Source of the DNA: JBOFFC01 sp051648405
GTDB lineage: Bacteria > Planctomycetota > Planctomycetia > Pirellulales > Lacipirellulaceae
Assembly: GCA_051648405.1 (NCBI GenBank)
Contig: JBOFFC010000014.1
Coordinates: 1-41,230, forward strand
Length of the DNA: 41,230 nucleotides
Direction of reading: 5' to 3'
In this document: positions 32,579-41,012 of the stretch, one piece after another
How positions within the stretch are numbered: position 1 is the first letter of the stretch
Layout: each line of letters begins with the position of its first letter
Notes under the pieces: model-generated
The model's input: only the letters and a program-made list of their open reading frames with translations
Told to the model about the DNA's origin: nothing
Databases searched by the model: none
Program-made: the position numbers and the translations under genes

Positions 32579-33757
32579 ATGACCACCAACCTCTACACCT
32601 GGACGCGCGGCCTCGCCGCCGCGTCGATCGCCTGCCTGTCCGCCTCGCCGGCCAGCGCCGCCGTCACCACCGTCTTCAGCGACGGGTTCAACGCCAGCGA
32701 CAGCGCGTTCACCGGCGCGAACTCGTTCAACCTGAACCTCGACATCGCCGCGCGGCAGACGGGCGTCCTGGCGCCGGTCTCTTGGGTGTCGAACACGTCC
32801 GACGTGGCAAACGACTTCCAACACCAGCTCTTCCCGACCACCACTTCTCCCGGCCAGCCGCTGCAGCTCGCCGAAGCGGGGACCAACCCGGCGCCCTCGC
32901 CGATCTTCGGCTACCGGACAATGGTTTCCCCCAACTACAACTTCAAAGGCACAATCGCCGGCGGCGCAGTCGTTGGCCGTCGCGTCACCTTCGACATGGA
33001 CTGCGGCGTGATCGTGCAGGGGAACCCCAACTGGTTCACGCAGACGGGCTTTGTGATCGGGGGGGGCGCCACGCTGCTCGACTCCGAGGCCCAGCGCGAG
33101 TCGGCCGCCGGGTTGCCTCTCAGCCCTTCCTTCTCGATCCAGATGGTCGAGGACCGCTTCGCCGGCAACGGCAACTTCCTGCAGTTCTGGGACTCGATCG
33201 ACATCGTCGGGAACCTGGTCCCCAACCCGGCCGGCGCCGGCGTGGCGAGCTTCCAGATCGACGTCGCCGACCCCACCGACGGCAACCCGTGGGACGGCGT
33301 CGGGCAGACGGACATCGCGGTCTCGGTCAATGGCACGAGCGTGTTCAACTTCTCGAAGCCGGACGGGGGCTACGCCGACAACTTCATGACCTTCTACCAG
33401 CAACGGAACTTGGCCGGCAACTCGCTGGCGACGGCGACCGTAGAGAACTTCATCGTCTACGCCGTTTCGGACCCGGCGCCGCTGGCGGGGGACTACAACC
33501 AGGACGGCTCGGTCAACGCAGCCGACTACACCCGCTGGCGCGACGCCGAGGGGCAAGCGGTCACACTCCCGAACGCAAACCCGTCGGCAACGACCCCCGC
33601 GCTCGTCGATGCCGAGGACTACGACTACTGGGTGACGAACTACGGGTCGATGACGCCGGCCACGGCGACCGCCGTTCCCGAGCCGGCCGCGATCGTCTGC
33701 CTGGCGATGGCGCTGGCCGCGTCGGGCGCCGCTCGCCGCGCTAGGGTTCGTCGCTGA
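32579..33757 (+). CDS. Dockerin and PEP-CTERM secreted protein
   Basis: 392 residues. Signal peptide GLAAASIACLSASPASAA. The body (about 30-290) repeats the motif order of the preceding gene: FSDGFNAS, APVSWVSNTSDVANDFQHQLFP, SPNYNFKG, IQMVEDRFAGNGNFLQFWD, IDVADPTDGNPWDGVGQTDIAVSVNG and VENFIVYA, so the two are paralogues. It adds a dockerin type I-like calcium-binding pair (GDYNQDGSVNAADYTRWRD and a degenerate VDAEDYDYWVTNYGS) before the PEP-CTERM tail (VPEPAAIVCLAMALAASGAARRARVRR region). Dockerins in planctomycetes are common without known cohesin scaffolds, so a cellulosome-like assembly should not be assumed. Ligand unknown; surface or matrix location expected. Confidence 0.88.
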   Translation: MTTNLYTWTRGLAAASIACLSASPASAAVTTVFSDGFNASDSAFTGANSFNLNLDIAARQTGVLAPVSWVSNTSDVANDFQHQLFPTTTSPGQPLQLAEAGTNPAPSPIFGYRTMVSPNYNFKGTIAGGAVVGRRVTFDMDCGVIVQGNPNWFTQTGFVIGGGATLLDSEAQRESAAGLPLSPSFSIQMVEDRFAGNGNFLQFWDSIDIVGNLVPNPAGAGVASFQIDVADPTDGNPWDGVGQTDIAVSVNGTSVFNFSKPDGGYADNFMTFYQQRNLAGNSLATATVENFIVYAVSDPAPLAGDYNQDGSVNAADYTRWRDAEGQAVTLPNANPSATTPALVDAEDYDYWVTNYGSMTPATATAVPEPAAIVCLAMALAASGAARRARVRR

Positions 33758-33781
33758 TCAATGCTGACGTTTTCTGAACGG

Positions 33782-33831
33782 CTCCGCTGGGGCGACCGGG
33801 CTACGGTGTGGACCGGTCGCCCCCCGCGGAG
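33782..33831 (+). terminator. Very strong 17-bp hairpin after the PEP-CTERM pair
   Basis: CTCCGC, T, GGGGCGACCGG, 13-nt loop, CCGGTCGCCCC, CC, GCGGAG: 6 + 11 perfect base pairs with one small internal loop, followed by TTCCCTCTTCTT. It starts 24 nt past the upstream stop and ends only 36 nt before the DUF1559 ATG. It is the best terminator candidate in the window, but its closeness to the next start also allows a leader role. Confidence 0.75.
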
Positions 33832-33867
33832 TTCCCTCTTCTTGCACCAATCGACGGACGATTGACA

Positions 33868-34965
33868 ATGACACAGAAACGCCGCGCGTTCACGCTCGTG
33901 GAGCTGTTGGTGGTGATCGCCATCATCGGCATCCTGGTGGCGTTGCTGCTGCCGGCCGTGCAGGCGGCGCGCGAGGCGGCCCGCCGCGCGCAGTGCGTGA
34001 ACCAGCTTAAGCAGCTCGGCCTCGCCCTTCACAACTACCACAGCGCACGCAACCAGTTCCCGCGCGGCGGGACCAACGGTTGGACGCTCGATCGCAGCAA
34101 GTTTAGTGGCAATCCCCAAGCGGGAAACGAGTGGCTCGACGACCACGGCTCGTGGTTGGTGAGGACCTTGCCTTATGTGGAAGAGCAAGCGCTCTACGAC
34201 GAGGCGCCTCCGCTGGAGGACAAGTCGTTCTTCGATCCCATCGGGGTCTGGGTAGGACTTACGCCTAAGCCCGCCAGCTACACGGGCGTGGTGCGGACAA
34301 CTCCGCTGCCGACGCTCGCCATGGGGCGCTGCCCCAGCGACCCCTTCGAGTCGAGCGAGGCGTTCTTTAATTACACCGGAAACATGGGGCCGATCACGAT
34401 CCCGTCGCAGTGTGGGGCGTCGGGAAGCGTGTTTCCGTTGAGCTTGCTGCCGTTGGATGCCAGCAACCCACAGCGAGGGGGAATCGTCATCCCATTCCTT
34501 GACCCGGGATTTTGCCCTGGGGTATCCGGCGGTAGCAAAGCAGATTGCCCCCTTACCGGTATCTTCACCCGGCTCGGATACCACCGGGTGTCAATGAAAA
34601 ACATCACGGACGGATCTTCGCACACGATCCTGCTTGGGGAGACGCTCGTCGATCGCTCGGCCCACTCGCTCGACAACGCGCGGAATTTGAAGAAGTATTG
34701 GGCGGGCAACGACACGGGTCTGGCGCACGCGGGAACGATTCCATCGATGAACTGGCCGGCTGATCCTGCGATCAACAGTTGCAGCGCGGGACCGAAGTTC
34801 TATCGGTTCAACTTCCACGTGACGATGGGCTTCGAGTCGCAACACGCAGGGGGGGCGAATTTTTGCATGGCCGACGGGTCGGTCACGTTCCTGAACGAAG
34901 ACATCAACTTCGCCTCGTACCAATTGCTCGGAACTAAGGACGATGGGATCGCTGATATCGAGTGA
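33868..34965 (+). CDS. DUF1559 domain-containing pseudopilin-like protein
   Basis: 365 residues from ATG 33868, directly before the prepilin leader MTQKRRAFTLVELLVV. The class signature runs to LLPAVQAAREAARRAQCVNQ. The C-terminus has QHAGGANFCMADGSVTFLNEDI, the family's H-X9-DG motif. CNP-like cysteines (SQCGASG, DPGFCPGV, KADCPL, NSCSAG) suggest disulfides outside the cytoplasm. It shares the first 30 mature residues almost exactly with the other copy at the left end but diverges afterwards. It heads a same-strand run of five genes and is followed 62 bp later by a lipoprotein gene. Presumed prepilin-peptidase substrate; role unknown. Confidence 0.95.
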   Translation: MTQKRRAFTLVELLVVIAIIGILVALLLPAVQAAREAARRAQCVNQLKQLGLALHNYHSARNQFPRGGTNGWTLDRSKFSGNPQAGNEWLDDHGSWLVRTLPYVEEQALYDEAPPLEDKSFFDPIGVWVGLTPKPASYTGVVRTTPLPTLAMGRCPSDPFESSEAFFNYTGNMGPITIPSQCGASGSVFPLSLLPLDASNPQRGGIVIPFLDPGFCPGVSGGSKADCPLTGIFTRLGYHRVSMKNITDGSSHTILLGETLVDRSAHSLDNARNLKKYWAGNDTGLAHAGTIPSMNWPADPAINSCSAGPKFYRFNFHVTMGFESQHAGGANFCMADGSVTFLNEDINFASYQLLGTKDDGIADIE

Positions 34966-35027
34966 CGTGCTCGATAGTCCCTCTAGAACGCCGTTAATCG
35001 GCTCTCCTCGCTCGCGGCGTGCCCCAA

Positions 35028-35537
35028 ATGCGCATTCGCAGTCCTTTCGATCTCGCGGCAATGCTCGCGGCATTGTGCCTTTTCGCGGCCTCGTCGGGGT
35101 GCGGTGATTCGGGTCCGGTTCGTATTCAGCCCAAGTTCCTCCTCGACGGGAATCCGCTCGCGGACGTGTCGGTCTCGTTCATCCGCAACGACGGTCAGCC
35201 CGGTCGTTCGGCGTACGGGAGCACGGATGCGCAAGGCGTGGCGACGCTGACGACGTCCGCCCCGAACGACGGCGTGATGCCTGGGCCCTACGCGGTGGTC
35301 GTTGTTCGGGTCCCCCCCGATGGCGGCGCGTCGTTCACGGCCGACGACGTCGATGCGACGGACCCGCGTGCGATGGCCAAGCTATCCTCCGGCGGGGGCG
35401 CAGCCTTGCAGCCCCGGAGGAAGCGCATCTTCTCGACGCTCCCCGAGGTCTACGGCGCCCCCGGTAGCACCCCCTTCAAGTGCGAGGTCGCGTACGGCGC
35501 CGAGGAACTGGTGTTCGAGCTTTCTTCCAAACCATGA
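35028..35537 (+). CDS. Small carboxypeptidase-regulatory-like lipoprotein
   Basis: 169 residues from ATG 35028; a GTG at 35019 in the same frame would add three residues. Leader LAAMLAALCLFAASSGCGDSG contains a lipobox ending at Cys. The mature part is a short beta-sandwich: LLDGNPLADVSVSFIRNDG, AYGSTDAQGVATLTT and MPGPYAVVVV, the transthyretin-like pattern of lipoproteins paired with DUF1559 genes. Residues PPDGGASFTADDVDATDP form an acidic loop. Its stop overlaps the next gene's start (ATGA at 35534-35537), which links it to the hydrolase genes downstream. Confidence 0.87.
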   Translation: MRIRSPFDLAAMLAALCLFAASSGCGDSGPVRIQPKFLLDGNPLADVSVSFIRNDGQPGRSAYGSTDAQGVATLTTSAPNDGVMPGPYAVVVVRVPPDGGASFTADDVDATDPRAMAKLSSGGGAALQPRRKRIFSTLPEVYGAPGSTPFKCEVAYGAEELVFELSSKP

Positions 35538-36610
35538 CGCACCCGCCACTCATGCGCTTCCGCCCCACGATTGATTTGCTGCTCGCCGCCTTGGTCGCGG
35601 TCTGCTTGGGGGTGTCGCTGAACCGCGACGCTTCGGCCGCGAAGCCCGAGGCGCGTGTCACGATGGTCCAGATGACGCTCCGCGGCGAGTCCCCCGACAC
35701 GGTCCTCGAGCGGATGCCGGGGTTCTTCCAGCAGGCAACGGCCAACGGGTCGGACCTGATCGTGTTCCCCGAGTACGTGCTGGGGTACAAGATCGACGCC
35801 GACGACCCGCACGTCGAGGCGTTTCGCGAGCTCGCTCGCAAACACAAGATGTACGCGATCGCCGGGCTCGTCGAGAACCACGGCGCGCGCTGGGCGACGA
35901 CGGCGATGCTCGTCGATCGCGACGGCGAAGTCATCGGTCGCTACCTCAAGAGCCACCCGGCCGCGGGACCGCCGCCCCACTTCTGGCCCCCGATCGCCGG
36001 GCACGACGCCGAAGCCCGCGGGATTCTGGGGGACCGCTTCAAGGTCTTCACGCTCGACTTCGGCACGATCGGCATCCTGCAGTGCTACGACGGCTACTTC
36101 CCCGAGGCGTGGGGGTGCACTTCGTACGCCGGCGCCGAGATGATCTTCTGGATCAACGGCCGCGACGGAATGGTCGAGGACAGCCATTGCCGCTTCGCGT
36201 CGGAGGCGTACGGGTGCGTGGTCGGGGCGAACATCACCGACGGCAAGAACACGGGCTTCGCCGGGCGCCACGTGCGTGGCGAGGGGACCCCCGAAGAAGC
36301 CCGCCTCTTCCCGCGCATCAAAGAGCCCGGGGACGCCTGCGTCCACGCGACGATCGACCTTGTTGGCTTGCGCCGCGCGCGTAAGCACCTGCGCACAATG
36401 CACCAGCGCCGCCCCGAGATGTACGGCTTGCTCACGCAGAACATCAAGCTCTGGCAAGACTACCCGGAGGTCCCCTGGGACTACCCCGAGGCCGCAGCGC
36501 TCGTGAACCAGTCGCAGCTCCCCGCGCCAGACGCCACGGCGCCCCCCGAGGCCCCCTTGGCGGTCACCCCCAGCAAGGCCGTCGATGACAGCGCTAGCGG
36601 AACCGAGTGA
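35534..36610 (+). CDS. Secreted nitrilase-superfamily (CN hydrolase) protein
   Basis: 358 residues from ATG 35534, overlapping the lipoprotein stop. An N-terminal signal or anchor (TIDLLLAALVAVCLGVSL) precedes VTMVQMTLRGES, the first strand of the fold. The catalytic triad is complete: Glu80 in VFPEYVLG, Lys139 in YLKSHPA and Cys184 in GILQCYDGYFPE. The WINGRDGMVEDSHCRFASEAYG region fits the later part of the domain. Members cleave or condense C-N bonds (amides, nitriles, carbamoyl groups). An exported version is less usual than the cytoplasmic ones. The C-terminal 45 residues are Pro/Ala-rich. The end overlaps the next gene by 26 bp. Substrate unknown. Confidence 0.92.
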   Translation: MTHPPLMRFRPTIDLLLAALVAVCLGVSLNRDASAAKPEARVTMVQMTLRGESPDTVLERMPGFFQQATANGSDLIVFPEYVLGYKIDADDPHVEAFRELARKHKMYAIAGLVENHGARWATTAMLVDRDGEVIGRYLKSHPAAGPPPHFWPPIAGHDAEARGILGDRFKVFTLDFGTIGILQCYDGYFPEAWGCTSYAGAEMIFWINGRDGMVEDSHCRFASEAYGCVVGANITDGKNTGFAGRHVRGEGTPEEARLFPRIKEPGDACVHATIDLVGLRRARKHLRTMHQRRPEMYGLLTQNIKLWQDYPEVPWDYPEAAALVNQSQLPAPDATAPPEAPLAVTPSKAVDDSASGTE

Positions 36611-37952
36611 CGCCGACGGCGATTCGCGTCGCGCGTCGCGCCGCGCGTTCCTTGGGGTGGCGGCGGGCTTAGGGGCCGCCGCATCGATCGGAAGGCGTGC
36701 GTACGCGGCGCCCAGCGGTCACGCCGACGCGGTCGCGTCGTTCTTGCGGGCCCGTGTGGTGCCGCGCGAGACGATCGATCGGTTTCTCGACCCCCGAGCG
36801 CGGATCTGGGCGCGCTACCACACGGTGTACGGGTACCTGCTGCGCGACTCGTTCTTGCGAGACGGGATCGACGGCGCGAGGTCCCTCGCGCGCTACGAAG
36901 CCACCGGCCAGCGGAAGCAGGTCAACTTCGCCGACGCCCCGTGCCGGATCAACACCTACGGCGACAGCTTCACGCAGGGGCACCAAGTCTCCGACGGCGA
37001 GACGTGGCAAGAGGTGCTCGCCGCCCATTTCTGCGAACCGATCCGCAACTTCGGCATCGGCGGCTTCGGCGTCTACCAGGCGTGCCGGCGGATGCGCGAG
37101 GTCGAGTCCGGCCCCCTCGGCGCCCCCTACGTGGTGCTGAACCTGTGGGGGGACGACCAGCACCGCAGCATCTACGCCTGGCGCTGGCTGAGCTTCCCGG
37201 ACGACGCGCTCGCGGAGAAGTACAACGTGATGTTCCACAGCAACCCGTGGGACCACGTGCGACTGTCGGACGACGGGCGTTCGCTCGTTGAGCATCGTAG
37301 TGCTTGCCCGACGCCCGAATCGCTCTACAAGCTTTGCGACGCCGATTGGGTCGTCGAGCGCTTTGGGGACGACGAGGTAACGCACGCGTTGGTCGCGTTC
37401 CACACGGGGCGTGTGGCCGACGAGGCGCCGATCGCCCGGCTGGCCGACGCGTGCGGCACGACTCCGAAGTTGAGCGGCGCCGAAGCCGAAGTCCGCGTCG
37501 CGGTCTGGAACCTGCTCAACGACTACGCGCTCCGAGCGGGCGCGCTCGTGATCGACGGAGCACGAGATTTTGTGGCGTCGAAGGGAAAGAAGCTCTACGT
37601 GCTGCTGAGCCACCCGCGAGGCTCGGTGTGGCGGCACTGCGAAGGGAAGTCGGCAGTCGAGGCGGGCGACCTCGACTGGCACCCGGCCTGGTTTCAGGAG
37701 CGGCTGCGGGAGTCGGGGCTTCCGGTCCTCGACACGGTCGCGGCGCACGTCGCCGACTTCGCGAGCTTCCGCTGCTCGGCACAGGAGTACGTCGAGCGCT
37801 ACTTCATCGGGCACTACTCGCCGGTCGGCAACAACTTCTTCGCGTACGCGGTGAAAGACTCGCTGCGCGACTGGCTCGACCCCCTGCCGCCGGCCTACGC
37901 CGACGCCGGGGCGGAGACCTTGATCCGTTTCGACGGCTACCTACCCGACTGA
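36585..37952 (+). CDS. Tat-exported SGNH-hydrolase-like protein
   Basis: 455 residues. ATG 36585 lies inside the end of the nitrilase-like gene (26-bp overlap). The leader SRRASRRAFLGVAAGLGAAASIG is a Tat-type signal (RRAFLG). RINTYGDSFTQGHQVSDGETW carries the block I Gly-Asp-Ser nucleophile (Ser128), and NFGIGGFGVYQACRRM matches block II Gly. A later HYSPVGNNFFAYAV (near residue 410) could supply the catalytic His. These marks fit the SGNH/GDSL esterase fold, here as deacetylase or esterase of a glycan, but block III Asn is not obvious, so activity is unproven. Co-transcription with the nitrilase-like gene is likely. Confidence 0.8.
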   Translation: MTALAEPSDADGDSRRASRRAFLGVAAGLGAAASIGRRAYAAPSGHADAVASFLRARVVPRETIDRFLDPRARIWARYHTVYGYLLRDSFLRDGIDGARSLARYEATGQRKQVNFADAPCRINTYGDSFTQGHQVSDGETWQEVLAAHFCEPIRNFGIGGFGVYQACRRMREVESGPLGAPYVVLNLWGDDQHRSIYAWRWLSFPDDALAEKYNVMFHSNPWDHVRLSDDGRSLVEHRSACPTPESLYKLCDADWVVERFGDDEVTHALVAFHTGRVADEAPIARLADACGTTPKLSGAEAEVRVAVWNLLNDYALRAGALVIDGARDFVASKGKKLYVLLSHPRGSVWRHCEGKSAVEAGDLDWHPAWFQERLRESGLPVLDTVAAHVADFASFRCSAQEYVERYFIGHYSPVGNNFFAYAVKDSLRDWLDPLPPAYADAGAETLIRFDGYLPD

Positions 37953-38020
37953 CGGGCGCGCGGCCGCTCTCCCTCGGCGACGGTCCCCTCGGCTGCGACC
38001 CAACTCAACGGCGGTGTGAC

Positions 38021-40252
38021 ATGCACGCAACGACTGGACGGCTCGTTGGCTTCACGCTCGCCTTGGTCTTGGCGTTTGTGGTCGCCGCGACGGCGCACGA
38101 GACGCCCGTCGAGAACCCGCCGGCGTCGGTGCTCTCGGGGTTGCCGGCCCCGCTAAAGGGCTCGGGCCGCTTCCTCGACGAGGCCCCGTCGCGGCTGAGG
38201 AACCGCTGCGACGACGAGTCGCTCCGGCTGCTCGACGAAATCGAGCGACGGCTGAAGGACGCAGCGCTCGTTCGCTGGGGCGCCGCCAAAGGGGTCGATC
38301 CCCGCGCCGCCGACTACCACCGCGGCAAGGCCGAGGCCTCGATCATCGAGGTCCTCGAAAGACTGCCCGACGTGATCCGCATCGACACCACCCCGGGAGG
38401 GCACAACCACGACGACGCCCCCGACGCTCCGCGTGTCCTCGACCAGCAGTCAAACTCGCTCTTCGTCGAAGTAAACGACGGCGCGGGGCCCGCTGAGTTC
38501 CAAGTGCTGACCTGGGACCTCACGCGTGAATCCTCCGCGACGCCGCCGGAGATCGTGATCACCCCGGGCGTGAAGACGTACGTCCTGCTCCAGTTGGAGA
38601 GCGTTCCCCACGGCGAGACGCAGCTCGGTTTCTCCGTCCGCTACGAAGGCGCCACGGCGCCGGCCGCCTGGAAGAGCGTGTCGTGGCGCGTCCGCCCGTG
38701 GGGACAGTTGACCCTTACGATCCACGACGAAACCGGCGTTCCGACCCCTGCTTTGCTGTCGCTGCGTTCGGTCGAGGGGGGCGTCCTCTGGGAGCCGGCC
38801 GGTGCGATCGATTTCCGCCCTCAACTGAACGACGTCGTCAATCAGGCGATCTTCGAGCCCGGGCGCGGCTACATGTTCTGGCTGCCGGGCGAGCGCCGCG
38901 GCCGGTTCTGGGTCGTGCCGGGTCGCGTCGAGATGGCGCTCCCCGCCGGCGAATGGGAGGTGCGCGTGCAGCGCGGTCCCGAGCACGTTCCGATCCGCGA
39001 GACGATCGAGGTCGCGCCGGAAGAGTGGGCCCGCAAGGACTTCACGACACGGCGATGGTGCGACATGAAGCAGCGTGGGTGGTACTCGGGCGACGACCAC
39101 GTCCACGCCCGACTGATGAGCGGTGACGACGCCGATCGGCTCCTTCAGTACTCGAGAGCCGTTGACATCAACGTCGCCAACATCCTGGAGATGGGGGACT
39201 ACTCCCGATCTTACTACTCGCAGCGCGGGTTCGGCCGCGAGTTCCGCGTGCAGGACGGCGCCCACTGGCTCGTCCCCGGCCAGGAAGACCCGCGATCGAT
39301 GCTCGGGCACGCGATCGGCTTGAACCTGCGGGACCGTGTCCGCGACGTGAAGCGCTACCTGAGGAACGACGAGCTCGCCCGCGAGATGCACGACCAGGGG
39401 GGCCTGTACGGACACACCCACGTCGGCGCCAACGCCTGCATGGTCCACCGCGAGATGGCGCTCTTCACCCCGATGGGAATCGTCGATTTCAACAGCATCA
39501 TGCAAGCGGCGCTCGGCGTTGAGCTCTACTACGACTTCCTCAACTTGGGTTTCAAGATGACCGCTTCGGCGGGGGCCGACACGCCGTACGGCGGAACGAT
39601 CGGTGCGGTGCGGGTCTACGCCCAGACCCGTCCCACCAAGGAGTTCGACCCCGATCACTGGTTTGCGGCGCTAGAGGCCGGCCGCACGTTCGTCACCAGC
39701 GGCCCGATGCTCGAGATCTCCGTTGACGGCAAGGGGATGGGCGAGACCGTCGAACTCGACGCCCCGCGAAACGTGAGCGTCCGCGCCGTCGCCCGCGGCT
39801 ACTCCGGTGGATCGGCGCCCCGCTCGCTGCGCATCGTCCGGTGGGGAGAAGCGGCGCTCGAGGCGACCTCGTCGGACGCGGAGCTAACCGAGCTCGTCGT
39901 CGAGGGGGACATCGAGTCGGCGCGGGGGTGCTGGCTGGCCGCCAGCGCCATCGGCCACGACGGCTCCGAGGCGCATTCGACGCCGGTCTACGTCTCGGTC
40001 GCAGGGGGCTCGCACGCGGCGCCGGAGCTCGTCCCGGCGCTGGTCGAGAAGCAGTTCGCGGTCCTCGACGAGATCGACGCGGCGCTCACCGAGTCGCAGC
40101 GCCACGCCGGGGTGGGCGCCAACCCAATCGATCCGTTCAACCGCGTGAACGCCGAACAGGCGCCCGCCGTCCGCGACCGAGTCGCGCTCGCGCGGCGGAC
40201 CTACGCGGCGCTCGCTGCAACCGCACAGGACCCGCGATCGTCGAGCGAATGA
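38021..40252 (+). CDS. Secreted CehA/McbA family metallohydrolase
   Basis: 743 residues from ATG 38021, giving the signal peptide LVGFTLALVLAFVVAATA; a much longer frame from 37304 overlaps the previous gene and is rejected. After a helical/beta N-part (30-340) a CehA/McbA-type PHP-superfamily domain begins with GWYSGDDHVHARLMSG (about 353-368), then YGHTHVGANAC, SAGADTPYGGTIGA (about 520) and FVTSGPMLEISVDGKGMGE, with a closing beta-sandwich. The last motif matches FTTSGPLLWLSVNGHG of the first CehA domain in the 1616-residue protein. Metal-binding His/Asp positions appear intact. It ends this five-gene run, 68 bp after the SGNH-like gene. Natural substrate unknown. Confidence 0.9.
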   Translation: MHATTGRLVGFTLALVLAFVVAATAHETPVENPPASVLSGLPAPLKGSGRFLDEAPSRLRNRCDDESLRLLDEIERRLKDAALVRWGAAKGVDPRAADYHRGKAEASIIEVLERLPDVIRIDTTPGGHNHDDAPDAPRVLDQQSNSLFVEVNDGAGPAEFQVLTWDLTRESSATPPEIVITPGVKTYVLLQLESVPHGETQLGFSVRYEGATAPAAWKSVSWRVRPWGQLTLTIHDETGVPTPALLSLRSVEGGVLWEPAGAIDFRPQLNDVVNQAIFEPGRGYMFWLPGERRGRFWVVPGRVEMALPAGEWEVRVQRGPEHVPIRETIEVAPEEWARKDFTTRRWCDMKQRGWYSGDDHVHARLMSGDDADRLLQYSRAVDINVANILEMGDYSRSYYSQRGFGREFRVQDGAHWLVPGQEDPRSMLGHAIGLNLRDRVRDVKRYLRNDELAREMHDQGGLYGHTHVGANACMVHREMALFTPMGIVDFNSIMQAALGVELYYDFLNLGFKMTASAGADTPYGGTIGAVRVYAQTRPTKEFDPDHWFAALEAGRTFVTSGPMLEISVDGKGMGETVELDAPRNVSVRAVARGYSGGSAPRSLRIVRWGEAALEATSSDAELTELVVEGDIESARGCWLAASAIGHDGSEAHSTPVYVSVAGGSHAAPELVPALVEKQFAVLDEIDAALTESQRHAGVGANPIDPFNRVNAEQAPAVRDRVALARRTYAALAATAQDPRSSSE

Positions 40253-41012
40253 CTTGATAGCTGAGTACCTGCGGATCCCGGTGAAGTCGGGACGCGCACA
40301 CAGCAGGAGGCCTGACGCGCGGAACGCGCACCCTCGAAGGGTGGACTGGGCAGCGACTCGTCGCGAACGCTTCTGGAACGGCCGTAGCACTGTTGCTTTG
40401 GGATCGCCGCGGCTCCGGCGAGGAACTCATAATCGAGGAGCCACTGGATCGACGTTCCCGGCACGACCTGAACGGCGCTCGACCGCCAGTCGCCGAAGTT
40501 GCCGGTGATTTGAACGCCTTGCGATCCGACTCCGTCCGAATCGTCGTCGAGGGCGTAGGAAGTCGGTCCGCCGGTGAACCGCAAAGTGGGCGCCAGCGGC
40601 GTTTCGCCGTTGTCGGCCTCGAAGTCGCCGTTCGGGACGAGGAAAGCCGTTGCGGCGCAAGGCGCCAGGGTCAGCGTGAGGACGACAGCCCAGGCGAGGG
40701 GGGCGACGGCGATTTCCGATCTCGTGAGGCGACTCCAAAGGGCAGCGAGAAAAAGGAAGCGCCGGGCGTTATCCCCGAAGGGCAAAGCAACCCCCGAGAG
40801 GGGATCGACGGCTCCGCCAAACTCGAAGGACAAGTAGCCAACAAAAGGGGCCTCCGCGGACGCCTACCCGTGCGGGCCGCGGGGCGGCATGCGCGGGTAC
40901 GCTGGCGGCGTACCGGCTCTACGGGTGCATTCCCCAAACGGGCCCAAGGTAACGCCGGTTTGCAGTTTGACCTAATGTTCTGCGTCACTCAGTCGTGATC
41001 TTACAGCAGTTT
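40253..41012. other. 760-bp stretch of gene debris before an insertion sequence
   Basis: No intact gene. It contains a truncated secreted-protein remnant on the minus strand (about 40400-40833), a perfect 6-bp inverted repeat with CGA loop at 40329-40343 (CACCCT-CGA-AGGGTG), and the presumed end region of the IS630-family element at the right. Frames at 40260-40400 read as random sequence in all registers. Confidence 0.55.
40411..40833 (-). pseudogene. Truncated secreted-protein remnant
   Basis: From a TTG at 40833 the frame reads a long basic N-region, a hydrophobic segment (IAVAPLAWAVVLTLTLAPCAATA), then AFLVPNGDFEADN, FTGGPTSYALDDDSDGVGSQG and SIQWLLDYEFLAGAAA. This is the start of a planctomycete secreted jelly-roll protein of the NGDFE type, which usually ends in PEP-CTERM. 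After FLAGAAA the frame turns into arginine/serine-rich noise and runs into the 3' end of the CehA gene on the other strand, so the body and tail are lost. No ATG precedes the signal peptide, so the 5' end may also be damaged. Coordinates cover only the plausible part. Confidence 0.5.

Noticed and set aside
37304..38020. 5' extension of the right-hand CehA frame
   Set aside because: Overlaps the SGNH-like gene out of frame and is Arg/Ala-rich; the ATG at 38021 gives an immediate signal peptide.
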